A stretch of DNA of 46,783 nucleotides from Euryarchaeota archaeon UBA23 (GTDB lineage: Archaea > Thermoplasmatota > Poseidoniia > Poseidoniales > Thalassarchaeaceae), in assembly GCA_002498725.1 (NCBI GenBank), contig DAIJ01000010.1:92572-139354 (forward strand), given 5' to 3'. The notes below the pieces were generated by a model. The model searched no databases, was not told the DNA's origin, and worked only from the letters and a program-made list of their open reading frames with translations. The translations under genes were made by a program, and so were the position numbers. This document shows, piece after piece, positions 9,801 to 18,451 of this stretch (within the stretch, counting starts at the first letter, position 1; each line of letters begins with the position of its first letter).

Positions 9801-10427
9801 GTACCACATGAGATTTCTTCAATTTCTGGTATCAAACCAATACGCTTAGTCGGAGACATAGATCGTGTAGATCTTCTTCCGTTTAGTGATGATATGAACG
9901 ATTTAGTTGATGAATCCGGAGATAAATCAGTGGCACCATTAAGAATTAAAGGAACCTCGTGGAAACCACGTCGTCTTGTTGTCATAAGAGACTTGAAAAC
10001 AACGGAATCCAAATCAGGTTCAGATAGACATGCTATCGGTATTCTTGACGAAGTCCAAGTTGCACTATATGCAAGAGCGTGGGAAGAGGCCCACCCCGGT
10101 GATCTTGTTGTTGCAGCAGGAATTAGTGCCATCGGCCATGAAACAGATCATATTCTTGAAATTTCTAAATATGCACCGAATAAATACTCCTTTGGAGTAG
10201 GGCAAAAATCAGATCTGACTTCTACAAGATTTAGATTCCCTGATGAAGACTCGAAAACCAGTAGTGACCCGTTCCGTGCTTGGCTTACTCACAGACTTTC
10301 AACCGCACTCGGAGTTGCTACTAATGCTATGCAAGGATCTGTTAATCCTACACCTTCCAAAGAAGCGTGCCGATGGTGCTCAGTGAAGTCTCTTTGCCCA
10401 GTAGAATTTGAGGAGGGAGATTCTTGA
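6801..10427 (+). CDS. addB: AddB-like nuclease subunit (PD-(D/E)XK with 4Fe-4S cysteines)
   Basis: This 1208-residue protein is the probable partner of the helicase encoded by the next gene. The last 380 residues hold a RecB/AddB-type nuclease: WSPSRIKEWQICPRR near 830 (first cluster Cys), GDIDRVD near 1019, RDLKTTES near 1065, DEVQVALYARA near 1085, and CRWCSVKSLC near 1190. That last motif is C-x2-C-x5-C, as in AddB and Cas4 iron-sulfur nucleases. The long N-terminal part resembles an inactive helicase fold, with no Walker A motif seen, so it probably scans or scaffolds DNA as RecC and some AddB proteins do. The start is uncertain: GTG at 6801 gives this length, while GTG 6831 and ATG 6840 are in-frame alternatives. 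Its last four bases overlap the next gene. Confidence 0.8.
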   Translation: MHPRCSRGLVVDDMEEMITSEEIKPGVFPDWLFDQMIAQCRDPRPHSLGGPARILIIYPTNESRKESLERLADQNLVIDRTLHHTIDSLELSLLEDLRLPRVLSTSGAFSVVLNQACAEAASQLKFPILNPIESFEWNSNRTNELNQLHSLLSKENRLKQFEGPGIEAFSRVLKNLEDKLGGTHPNFVTSKIIKKLRNSIEPPFSISDIDGIIMLDHAPVLSRSKHNLLKSISLHRPIHQLEYPGNFRLGYHGEQIIDQQLIRSAKDLPNWVPNHKVFSINENNDSQIIENILRIQRESHTIPTVINLLEELLSKNPDTRILIVDPALEDNQYSWKRSLSNLAIEFSTSDMMISSLPLGHWISAAARISHGPNSFALDNLRSLSIQKSITLFEEPIDHPTDSQIVPKADSDILTSIARNEHILAGPGSLSRWLESLKREPNNPHINPKSKESSQWFLLCLAYSNRPLLDPHDRLVIDDDDMWIGCHSGEILPRPKTVITGDDWLDAIVKRANTDHTGFEDFSPLPATVIQTLVETHKRLRLIQHTSGYQPVKEGSGWVEEFQALISSTPLPSNRKNITSNVRLLSPKNALGCTADIVIMAHMSSLSWNLSLPRYAFLGDEDRHELDILRPDTPIRQARHYFYHLQSACQELFVLDPSLDNATPVSAVIGEWINSLDSENQIKELESSSHTFSDPRLHRRRDGEKLVDMQSPSRPPLNPNAVSIPIDVLVQRDIERRRPEEIDEEGYLKEDSKFMISGLLKDELLRKIVKGKPSPRSAQKWPVIGGYVSSNRATPTIDPRPFIPLETKSNSFDSRNGRTKEAKQEFQTWSPSRIKEWQICPRRGWLKYGLKAKEDELQEEDIDPRTHGDLLHNVHHGLLSEVLGMEEGKERTLSEIISGDNPFNLSHSEKSDSELQAIALDELNRLAPWLDRTDAVSTSRLRMLTGMNRVQWNKWLIDQSPSIPSGRVGTIVKAERLLQHSIPIAYEWKAKEYDNKGILISVPHEISSISGIKPIRLVGDIDRVDLLPFSDDMNDLVDESGDKSVAPLRIKGTSWKPRRLVVIRDLKTTESKSGSDRHAIGILDEVQVALYARAWEEAHPGDLVVAAGISAIGHETDHILEISKYAPNKYSFGVGQKSDLTSTRFRFPDEDSKTSSDPFRAWLTHRLSTALGVATNAMQGSVNPTPSKEACRWCSVKSLCPVEFEEGDS

Positions 10428-13400
10428 AAGGATCTGAAAATCAGAAGTTTGAGCCAAACACGGCTCAGAAATTAGCTCTTAACATAGATTCCCATATAGC
10501 CGTAGATGCAGGTGCGGGAACGGGTAAAACAAAAACAATAATCAATAGAGTAATTGAGCACTATCTTAGTATAGATCAGAGAGCAACAAGAATACTTCCT
10601 AAACCAGACAGACCAAGTAGAATCTCAGGTGGATTAATTATTTCTCCAGAGTCTGATAGAACTAATCTTAGAGAATGGGACGGAATGCTGCCCTCTGAAG
10701 TAGTTCTCTTGACCTTCACTAGACAAGCAGCAGAGGAAATGCGAAGTCGTCTACGGGATAGGATTTCAGAGCTAAAATATGGTTCTTTGATGGGCGGAGA
10801 GAATCCAAACTATGATCCAAGAGTTCCAGATAGTGGCTTTCCTGAGCAATTACTAATGCTCCTTGAAGACGCTCCTATTGGAACAATAGATTCTTTCCTA
10901 AATCAATTAATTAAACCATATAGAAGTCTACTTGGTGATTCACTTGGTAACGATGTAGTAACAGAATCTGAGCAAATGAGGCTGGTACAACAAGGAATCA
11001 ATACACTTTGGCGGTTACCATCAGGTTCGAACGCCGATGGTCCAGCAGTAGATGCAGGTATACCCGCATATTTGGTTAGAGATGTTCTCGAATCCCGTGA
11101 CCGAGTAGCAAGCCAATATGCTGGTCGTAGGAGAGCAACTCGAGTTCTTAATACATTAATTTCTAAATCTATTTTCATAGATGTAAGTCAGCGTGGTTTG
11201 AAGGATGAATCGGGCACAATATCTTCTGAGAGAGTTAGATCACGTCTTCTCGAACAAATGGATCACTCAGAAGTTGATACAGTAACGTCCCTTTTTGAAC
11301 GAGAGATTGCTGAACTATGTGATATTGTTCGAAGTAACAATTTGTATTATCCTTCTAAAGGCTGGAAAAGCGATTCACGTATTTCGGCACTCACTCATGT
11401 CTCGGATAATGGTAGACCGAGTGAGACTTGGAAACGTCTGATTTGGCTCGGAAAGATATTACAATGTATTGTTAGTTCCAAGTTGTGGAAGAGTGACCCA
11501 ACCATTTTACCTGGTACTAAGTTGCCAGCAGGGAAGTCGTGGGACTCAGGAATGCTATCATATTCCACACTCCCAAACGGTCCAAATAAGGATGATGTGA
11601 AAGATCGCCTGAAGTCTATTCAGACTAATTTGAAACAAATGATATCATCTCCTACAGGACAACGTGTGCTACACTTCACTCAATTATCAATGATCATTAG
11701 TCCTGAACACCCCTATGGGGCATCTCCAGAATTAACACAAACAATTGAACATTTACCAGATGAACTGCCAGACAGGATGCCCTCTGGAACAACCGTATGG
11801 AAAACGGGATTTTCAATTAATGCAGATACTAGACATATGGATGATATGCGTATACTTCTAAGTGGTTTAATTGGAATTATAAATTCATTAAAGGAAAATG
11901 CGAAGGTTCATGAATTCCAAGATATAACAAGAATTGCTGGAGATTTGTTAATCCAAAGATGCCCGGAAGTATGTCGTAATTTTTATCCTCATGATATCAT
12001 AAATGCTCTTGATTCATCTCCTAACGAAGCTTGGAGAGATGATCATATTCATCGTGCATTCGCAATCCTTGAAAATTTAGAAAAAGATCATTCTAAATTA
12101 CACCAGCCTATAGAGAACCTAGTTAAAATCCGTGCTGATCTTGAACGCCGATTTGAATTGTTAAAGCAGATAAGAAGACGTTTTCGAGCATTTATCATAG
12201 ATGAAGCTCAGGACAATTCACCATTACAGTGGAGGATACTTGGTAGACTGTGGGGTCCTAGAGAGCAACGTGAGGGAGAAGGTGATTTACCGGATACTGA
12301 TTGGCAACCGACTATATGTTATGTGGGAGATATGAAACAGTCAATATATGCATTTAGACAAGCAGAAGTTGCGGAATTTCGGCACCATACTCAAGTTCTT
12401 AGACAAATTAATAGACACGAATTTAATTCTCTCCAACAATTACGAAGAAAGCCTGAATTAAGGAGGGAAGATGCATCTAGAGATTCAAGTTTAGCAGGGA
12501 CAAAACCGAAAATTCGTAGAGCATCAACACTAACTAATGAACGTGCAAGAGAATTTTCAGAGTGGATTCCTTTTGACCAAGCAGAAGGACACATAATACC
12601 CAAATTCAAAGAGGTTGAAGCCCGCAAGGAGGGGCTCATCTCTTTGAATATCAATTACAGAACAGCCGGTGGAATTTTACAAGTAATGAATAATTGGTGG
12701 GCTGATATTTTTTCAGATAGACATCATTTCTTCAAACATTCTGATTATTATGCAGATCCTCAGGAGTTACAGTCAAGTGTCCATAATAGTGAAAATGCAG
12801 GAATAATCGAATGGATTTGTCCAGTAATGGATGGCGGTTCTGGAGATCCACCAACGGATCTTACTGAAGTAATAGATCCTTTTTCTGCTGGTAAACCCGA
12901 TTCAATAGAACGCCAAGCTATGATGATTGCTAGAAGAATTTATGCTCTAAAAAATGGCGAAGCAACTAAGGTTATGGGACCTAATGGAGTTAATCTTGAG
13001 ATTGAGCAGGAAGAACCCGTTGAATATGGCGAGATTATGATTTTGATGGCTAGCCGTGGCAGACTTAGAGATTCAATAATGCGTAATCTACAACAGCTGG
13101 GAATTCCTGCCCAAGCAGATCGCGAAGGTGGCTTAATGAGTAGGCCAATCGTAAAAGAATTGGATGGTTTAATCCAACTAATTGCAAGACCTAAATCTAG
13201 ATTCGCTGCAACCTGGGTAGCCCGTTCCTCATTAATTGGAATGACTGACATAGAAACTCAGAGATTCATTAAAGATGGAAGCAATGAAGATCTTCTAACT
13301 ACGATGCTAGACCATACAAAGTCTAGTGCACAGAAAAGCCTAGTACAGAGATGGATAGATTTACGTTCTTCAGGAAGAATAATTGATATCCTTGATGAAA

Positions 13401-15358
13401 CTATTGATCAATCAGATTTACTTACAGCACATCATGATTCAGTATCTATCAAAGATGCTGAACAGTTTGTAGATCAGGTACGTAGAATTTCAATAGAGGT
13501 TGGTGGAGATCCTATTGTTATAGCAGATCGTTTACGTGATCTAAGAGACCAATCATCAAGAGCTTTAGAGGCTCAGAGTATTCCGGATTCAGAAGCGGTT
13601 CGTGTAATGTCAATACATGGATCTAAGGGATTAGAATCTAAGGTGGTGATTCTTGCTGATATATTCTCTGGGAAACAAGTTTCGATGACCATTGAAAACA
13701 TGGATCGTTTTATTGTGACGCCTGAACTGTACGCAGGCCACCCCAAACCATGGTCCATAGATGACACTCCAAAATCTGCTTTATGGCAACATGTGAGACG
13801 TCTTCATCAAGGGCGTAAAGATGCAGAAGCCCGGAGACTTTTGTATGTTGCAGCAACTAGGGTTAAAGAGAGATTGATACTGGTAGGATCTCCATCCGGC
13901 ACAGAATGGAATAATGAAGAAGGTCTAATATTACCTTGGAAATATTCTCAGAGCCAGACACAACTTGGCCAGATGTGGATAGAATCTCTCAGACAAGGAT
14001 CTTGGAGGCGTCATGAGTTAGGAAGTCCATGGCTTGATGGTAGCGAGAATTTAGATAGTTCGAATCCTCCACTTTCAGAGAGCAACAAAAATGCCCCTCG
14101 CACACTTAATCCTGTGGCTCTAACAATTAGTGCAAATTTAGGAGGAGAGTCTCTTAACTCCCTTCAAATATATCATCATCCTGATTGTTTTTCATCTGGA
14201 AAATCAACACTTGCAATGTCTCCACTTGTTAAACAAACACGCATGTCTTTAGAATCTCTAGATATAGATACGTACGAACCACAAAATGAAACTAGAATGC
14301 AAGGTTCGATGAGAATTCGTCTTGCACCTAATAGACTTTCTTTAATTGACGAATGTGCCAGAAAATATTGGTTAGAGACAAGAGGAGGTTTACGTTTCGA
14401 TAGTACATCAATATACAACCAAAATCGCAAGTTAGACGAAAGAAATGAATCAAATATTTCATCAAAAGTCCCAACTCCTGCCCAATTAGGATTAATTATA
14501 CATAGAATTATTGAGATTGGTATTGGTAATCCTGGTTCTGATAATCCTCTTAGTCATCCATTACCAGAGATATGGACAAAATCGGTAAAGAGTCGTTTAC
14601 TGGATTCTCATTTGCATAATCAGGTATTTGAAGAATTGATGCCTATTGGTATTGATTATGAATTAACCGATAAGATTGTGAATACTATTCTTCAAAGGAT
14701 ACAATCTGGAGTCATAGGTCGTTTAACTGATGGAGAAATGGTTAACGGAGAGAAGATTCAAGGAGTAAGAACCGAATATCCATTTACAATATCTAATAAA
14801 ATTACATTTGAGCCAATTCCTCAAACTCGTTGGACACCCAGTGGTGTTGAAACGATCACTTCAACTGAGAGTGCATGCGTTGACATGGATGGATCTATTG
14901 ATCTGGTATTATGTTCAGATGGCCCTAATGGTCCATCTATCCGCCCTATCGATCTAAAAACAGAACAATCGACATCAATAGTTAATGGAAAAGGACCCCT
15001 ACTTGAGACTCTTGGCGAGGATACAACAGAGCCAATTAGCATTGAAGAAGAAGAAATTCTTAGGCATCATCGTTTGCAGTTAGTACTCTATCATAGAGCA
15101 TTAGAGATGATGGAAGAAACTCGACCCAAAGGAGAACGTCGATATGTTCAACGTCCAGCTATACTAATTGGGGTGACTGGTAGACTGGTGGTGTATCCTG
15201 AAAAGATGTTTAATGATGCTCAGATTGAATTGGACAATATTCTAAGAATTGCGTCAAGAATAAATTTAACAACAGAATTATCATTTGATGAAGTCGAGAA
15301 ATGTCAATTCAATGAAAATAATCCTTGTAGTGTGTGTTTTGCAGAACATATTTTGTAG
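10424..15358 (+). CDS. addA: AddA/UvrD-like helicase-nuclease
   Basis: This 1644-residue protein is a superfamily 1A helicase joined to a C-terminal nuclease. Visible motifs are DAGAGTGKT near 30-38 (Walker A), LLTFTRQAAEEMR (motif Ia), IIDEAQDNSPLQWR near 592 (Walker B), VGDMKQSIYAFRQAE near 634, VMSIHGSKGLESKVV near 1065 and LLYVAATRVKERL near 1139. The nuclease shows DECARKYWL near 1307, a GxxxHR segment near 1357, DMDGSIDLVL near 1487, IDLKTEQ near 1508 and QLVLYHRA near 1551. The TTG start overlaps the upstream stop by 4 bases (TTGA) and is preceded by AGGAGG at 10411-10416, so translation is probably coupled. It should unwind and resect DNA ends together with the upstream subunit. The C-terminus ends in three Cys (C-x7-C-x2-C), unusual for AddA. 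Confidence 0.88.
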   Translation: MKGSENQKFEPNTAQKLALNIDSHIAVDAGAGTGKTKTIINRVIEHYLSIDQRATRILPKPDRPSRISGGLIISPESDRTNLREWDGMLPSEVVLLTFTRQAAEEMRSRLRDRISELKYGSLMGGENPNYDPRVPDSGFPEQLLMLLEDAPIGTIDSFLNQLIKPYRSLLGDSLGNDVVTESEQMRLVQQGINTLWRLPSGSNADGPAVDAGIPAYLVRDVLESRDRVASQYAGRRRATRVLNTLISKSIFIDVSQRGLKDESGTISSERVRSRLLEQMDHSEVDTVTSLFEREIAELCDIVRSNNLYYPSKGWKSDSRISALTHVSDNGRPSETWKRLIWLGKILQCIVSSKLWKSDPTILPGTKLPAGKSWDSGMLSYSTLPNGPNKDDVKDRLKSIQTNLKQMISSPTGQRVLHFTQLSMIISPEHPYGASPELTQTIEHLPDELPDRMPSGTTVWKTGFSINADTRHMDDMRILLSGLIGIINSLKENAKVHEFQDITRIAGDLLIQRCPEVCRNFYPHDIINALDSSPNEAWRDDHIHRAFAILENLEKDHSKLHQPIENLVKIRADLERRFELLKQIRRRFRAFIIDEAQDNSPLQWRILGRLWGPREQREGEGDLPDTDWQPTICYVGDMKQSIYAFRQAEVAEFRHHTQVLRQINRHEFNSLQQLRRKPELRREDASRDSSLAGTKPKIRRASTLTNERAREFSEWIPFDQAEGHIIPKFKEVEARKEGLISLNINYRTAGGILQVMNNWWADIFSDRHHFFKHSDYYADPQELQSSVHNSENAGIIEWICPVMDGGSGDPPTDLTEVIDPFSAGKPDSIERQAMMIARRIYALKNGEATKVMGPNGVNLEIEQEEPVEYGEIMILMASRGRLRDSIMRNLQQLGIPAQADREGGLMSRPIVKELDGLIQLIARPKSRFAATWVARSSLIGMTDIETQRFIKDGSNEDLLTTMLDHTKSSAQKSLVQRWIDLRSSGRIIDILDETIDQSDLLTAHHDSVSIKDAEQFVDQVRRISIEVGGDPIVIADRLRDLRDQSSRALEAQSIPDSEAVRVMSIHGSKGLESKVVILADIFSGKQVSMTIENMDRFIVTPELYAGHPKPWSIDDTPKSALWQHVRRLHQGRKDAEARRLLYVAATRVKERLILVGSPSGTEWNNEEGLILPWKYSQSQTQLGQMWIESLRQGSWRRHELGSPWLDGSENLDSSNPPLSESNKNAPRTLNPVALTISANLGGESLNSLQIYHHPDCFSSGKSTLAMSPLVKQTRMSLESLDIDTYEPQNETRMQGSMRIRLAPNRLSLIDECARKYWLETRGGLRFDSTSIYNQNRKLDERNESNISSKVPTPAQLGLIIHRIIEIGIGNPGSDNPLSHPLPEIWTKSVKSRLLDSHLHNQVFEELMPIGIDYELTDKIVNTILQRIQSGVIGRLTDGEMVNGEKIQGVRTEYPFTISNKITFEPIPQTRWTPSGVETITSTESACVDMDGSIDLVLCSDGPNGPSIRPIDLKTEQSTSIVNGKGPLLETLGEDTTEPISIEEEEILRHHRLQLVLYHRALEMMEETRPKGERRYVQRPAILIGVTGRLVVYPEKMFNDAQIELDNILRIASRINLTTELSFDEVEKCQFNENNPCSVCFAEHIL

Positions 15359-15405
15359 TTTTTATTTTGTAGTTTTTTTTGAGCATAGAGAAAGGAAGGA
15401 TCCAT

Positions 15406-16842
15406 GTGTGTGATACAACAGCGGCTTACATGGATATTGACTTGGACAGTCTAATGGAACGTTCAGACGAAATTTGGGAGCAATCCATACTCCCTAGCCT
15501 ATCTAAATTCATAGAGATACATGCACTTTCTCCTGATTTCGAACCTAATTGGGATGAATTGGGAGAATTACAAGCCACAATCAATATTTTTTGTAAATGG
15601 CTCGATTCTCAAGGTATTGAAGGTATGAGTTATGAGATTCATAGAATCGATAAAAGAACTCCAGTCTTACTTGTTACTATAGAAGGAACAGGTCCTGGTG
15701 AGGTACTCTTCTATTCACATTTAGACAAACAACCAAGTAGGCCAGAATTATGGTCAGATGGTCTTCATCCTTTGAAAGCGGTTCGTCATGACCCATTTCT
15801 TTTTGGTAGAGGTTGTGTAGATGATGGCTATGGGGGATATCTATGTGCAACTTCAATTCGCCTTCTTCAGGAAGCAGGAATACCTCATCCTAAAGCCACA
15901 TTTTTGATAGAGACTTGCGAGGAATCAGGATCGTTCGATCTACCGCCTTATCTAGAAAAATTAAGTGGAAAATTAGGATCACCAGATCTTGTTGTAGTTC
16001 TTGATAGTGGAGGACCAACTTATGACCATATTTGGATAACTGAGGCTCTTCGTGGTTTGGTATCCGGTACTCTTAGTGTTAAGGTATCACATGAGGGTGT
16101 GCATTCTGGTAGTTCTGGAGGTGCGATTCCTTCATCATTCAGAATCCAGAGAATGCTTCTTGATCGCATTGAAGATTCTCAAACTGGTAAAATATTGATA
16201 CCACAAATGCATGTAGAAATTTCAAATAAAATAAAGCAGGTGGCTAAGGAACTCGGAAATCTTCTTGGTGAAGATATGTGGAATTCTTTACCAGTTGTTG
16301 AAACTCTTGGAGTCGATTCAAAAAGTCCGGATCAATTACTTCTTGACATTAATTGGCGCCCTGCCCTTTCAGTAATTGGTGCAGATGGGATTCCTTCAAT
16401 ACAAAATGCTGGAAATGTGCTTAGAACTAATACAGATTTGAAATTAAGTTTCAGAATCCCACCAGGAGTTAATGCAGAAGAAATTCAGAATATAATTAAG
16501 GAAACCCTTGAGTCTAATCCACCTTATGGCTCAGAAGTGAATTATTACCCAAATGAACCAGCAGATGGTTTTCATGCACCACCTCTTCATACAGGAGTTT
16601 CAAATGCTCTTAACAGGGCAAGTGAACATTTTACAGGTCATTCATCAATGGTAACTTGGGTTGGAGGAACTATCCCATTCATGGCAATGATTCAGAATAA
16701 ATTTCCTGACGCATGTTTTCTCTGCACAGGATCTTCTGGTCCAGGAAATAATGCTCATGGCCCTGATGAAAAATTACACATTCCTCATTCAAAGAGACTG
16801 AATGTTGTGCTAGCATCTGCAATTGCGGGTTTAAGCAATTAA
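15406..16842 (+). CDS. M20-family metallopeptidase (dipeptidase/deacylase type)
   Basis: The protein of about 478 residues should be a two-zinc hydrolase that cuts dipeptides or related amides in the cytoplasm. The metal-site residues appear in M20 order: SHLDKQP (His and Asp), GRGCVDDGYGG (bridging Asp), ETCEESGS (catalytic Glu plus ligand), VVVLDSGG (Asp), and NNAHGPDE (His) near the end. An insert between the last two groups would be the dimerisation lid domain. I prefer the GTG at 15406 because GGAAGGA at 15394-15400 lies five bases upstream. A TTG at 15379 and an ATG at 15430 are in-frame alternatives. The exact substrate is unknown; carnosinase-like dipeptidases are the nearest type. 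Confidence 0.88.
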   Translation: MCDTTAAYMDIDLDSLMERSDEIWEQSILPSLSKFIEIHALSPDFEPNWDELGELQATINIFCKWLDSQGIEGMSYEIHRIDKRTPVLLVTIEGTGPGEVLFYSHLDKQPSRPELWSDGLHPLKAVRHDPFLFGRGCVDDGYGGYLCATSIRLLQEAGIPHPKATFLIETCEESGSFDLPPYLEKLSGKLGSPDLVVVLDSGGPTYDHIWITEALRGLVSGTLSVKVSHEGVHSGSSGGAIPSSFRIQRMLLDRIEDSQTGKILIPQMHVEISNKIKQVAKELGNLLGEDMWNSLPVVETLGVDSKSPDQLLLDINWRPALSVIGADGIPSIQNAGNVLRTNTDLKLSFRIPPGVNAEEIQNIIKETLESNPPYGSEVNYYPNEPADGFHAPPLHTGVSNALNRASEHFTGHSSMVTWVGGTIPFMAMIQNKFPDACFLCTGSSGPGNNAHGPDEKLHIPHSKRLNVVLASAIAGLSN

Positions 16843-16886
16843 ATTATTTAAAAAACATATTTCTCTTGCTAAAAACCTCAAAATCA

Positions 16887-16985
16887 ATGATTAACAGATA
16901 TGCCATAAACCCAATGCATCATGATTCTGAATCCGCCGCAGTTATAGAGGACAAGACTCTCGAAGGGTTTGGGGAGTACTCGTGA
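16887..16985 (+). CDS. Possible 32-residue upstream ORF
   Basis: An ATG at 16887 opens a 32-codon frame whose stop overlaps the GTG start of the coiled-coil gene by four bases (GTGA). A TATA-like stretch (ATTTAAAAAAC, about 16846-16856) lies 30-40 bases before the ATG, so the transcript could begin close to it. The overlap arrangement suggests translational coupling. There is no recognisable domain and the frame could be chance. Confidence 0.25.
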   Translation: MINRYAINPMHHDSESAAVIEDKTLEGFGEYS

Positions 16986-17605
16986 GCGAAGAAGATGAGG
17001 CGATTCCATCTGAATTGAGGATCCGTCAACTTGAGGAAGATTTAGCTAAGGAGAAGGACCGATTAGACAAGCTCTACTCTGGCTATCAGACCCTTAAGCA
17101 AGAGACTGATGAAAAGTCTGCAATCATTGATGTTCTTGAGAAAGAAGCAATTGATAAGGAAATTGAGCGAGAAGGTTTAGAATCTCTTCTTGAAGATAAA
17201 GATTCTCGAATTAGAGATCTTGAGCTTGATGGCGCCAAATCCACAAAAAGAGTTGAACACTTAGAGCCAGAACTCCAAAAGATGGAGGAGATGTATTCTC
17301 GTGAATCTGCACGCCTTGGGCGTGTTTTTGAGGTCGCGGAAGATCTTGATGAGGCACTTAGAGTTGCAAAGGCCGAATTAGGAGCTCGTGATGACTGGTA
17401 TGTTCAGCACATGCAACTTTTCGAAGATCTATCTAAGGCAATTACCACTCGTTACGATATGATTGATAGCGCAATCGAGACAATCCGTCAGCAGGAACTC
17501 AAGCAGGCCACTTTCCGTGAGCGTATGGACGAAGCTCTAGAAGCAGCGGCTGAAGTTGGAAGTCAGACTTCTGAAGATGACGAAGAAGAAAATACCGATG
17601 AGTGA
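16982..17605 (+). CDS. Coiled-coil protein of unknown function
   Basis: I do not recognise a family in this 207-residue, highly charged protein. Residues about 10-135 are a nearly continuous heptad-rich coiled coil (LRIRQLEEDLAKEKDRLDKL and similar), followed by a helical section with a DDWYVQHMQLFEDL core and an acidic tail (EDDEEENTDE). No membrane segment, cysteine or catalytic motif is visible. The start is GTG at 16982, the last possible start that keeps the whole coiled coil. The gene converges with the acyltransferase gene, leaving eight bases between stops. A structural or chromosome-organising role is possible but not shown. Confidence 0.7.
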   Translation: MSEEDEAIPSELRIRQLEEDLAKEKDRLDKLYSGYQTLKQETDEKSAIIDVLEKEAIDKEIEREGLESLLEDKDSRIRDLELDGAKSTKRVEHLEPELQKMEEMYSRESARLGRVFEVAEDLDEALRVAKAELGARDDWYVQHMQLFEDLSKAITTRYDMIDSAIETIRQQELKQATFRERMDEALEAAAEVGSQTSEDDEEENTDE

Positions 17606-17613
17606 TTTAGTAA

Positions 17614-18339
17614 TCAGTCCGGTTTACTTCCGTCAGCAAGTCGAATACGCTTTGCAGGTATTCCACCCCATACTTCTCCATCAGGAACATCAGTCCATTT
17701 TGCAACTACCGCTCTTGAAGCAATTACTGTTCCAATCCCAATGTTACATCCAGGCTGTACAACAGCACCGGTTCCAATTAACGCGTCATCCCCAATTGTA
17801 ACGGGAGCCATTACCAATTCTCCTTTTTCTGTTAGATGAGCATTAATAGTCGCATTTCCGCCTAAAACAACACGATTTCCAAGTATAACAGATCCAGCAT
17901 CATTGAGATTTGGAGTATTTAACTGACAACCAGAACCAATTTTTGCTCCTGCCATTCTATAGTATAGCGTTCCTATAAATGAAGGCACTAGAACATGTAA
18001 GAAGAGTTGTGCTATTCGATGGAAAACCATCGACCATGCCCATTGAATTGTAACAAAGGATCGAAGCGGATAACGACCTGTTTCAAGCCTTGGGCGAAAA
18101 GCCCCACCAAGAAATCCACACAATAGAACCAAACTGATCCCCCACATCATAGATGACATACCAAGAATAATTCCAGTTCCAATTAATTCAATAAATTCGC
18201 TTTCATTAACTAATATTGCACGTACTTCAAGAAAAAACCAAACAGCGGGTATTGCAGCGACCCCAACAACAGTAGCAAGAAATGGGATAACCAATAAAGT
18301 AAGAAAATTTTGAACAAGATCAAAGGCTCTCATATACAC
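17614..18339 (-). CDS. Membrane-associated hexapeptide-repeat (LbH) acyltransferase-like protein
   Basis: The N-terminal half of this 241-residue protein has three or four hydrophobic segments (about 8-35, 45-77 and 95-125), so it is likely membrane-bound. Residues about 125-235 carry left-handed beta-helix repeats, with the [IV]-G-x pattern in GSGCQL, LGNRVVLGGN, IGDDALIGTGAVVQPG and IGIGTVIASRAVV, and end in the typical WGGIPAKRIR cap. The family transfers acetyl or other acyl groups, often to sugars or surface polymers. The usual catalytic His is not obvious, and position 167 (NAHLTEKG) is only a weak candidate. The acceptor is unknown. The gene points toward the coiled-coil gene and is divergent from RaSEA. 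Confidence 0.75.
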   Translation of the reverse strand: MYMRAFDLVQNFLTLLVIPFLATVVGVAAIPAVWFFLEVRAILVNESEFIELIGTGIILGMSSMMWGISLVLLCGFLGGAFRPRLETGRYPLRSFVTIQWAWSMVFHRIAQLFLHVLVPSFIGTLYYRMAGAKIGSGCQLNTPNLNDAGSVILGNRVVLGGNATINAHLTEKGELVMAPVTIGDDALIGTGAVVQPGCNIGIGTVIASRAVVAKWTDVPDGEVWGGIPAKRIRLADGSKPD

Positions 18340-18451
18340 ACCCTAATCTCTTGTACCTTCTTTTCAGTCATCAAATTTGGGTAGTAGACATCCTAATTTT
18401 TTCATTTTTTTTGGGCGGTAGAATGAAGCCTCATGTTTTGTCCGCAATATC

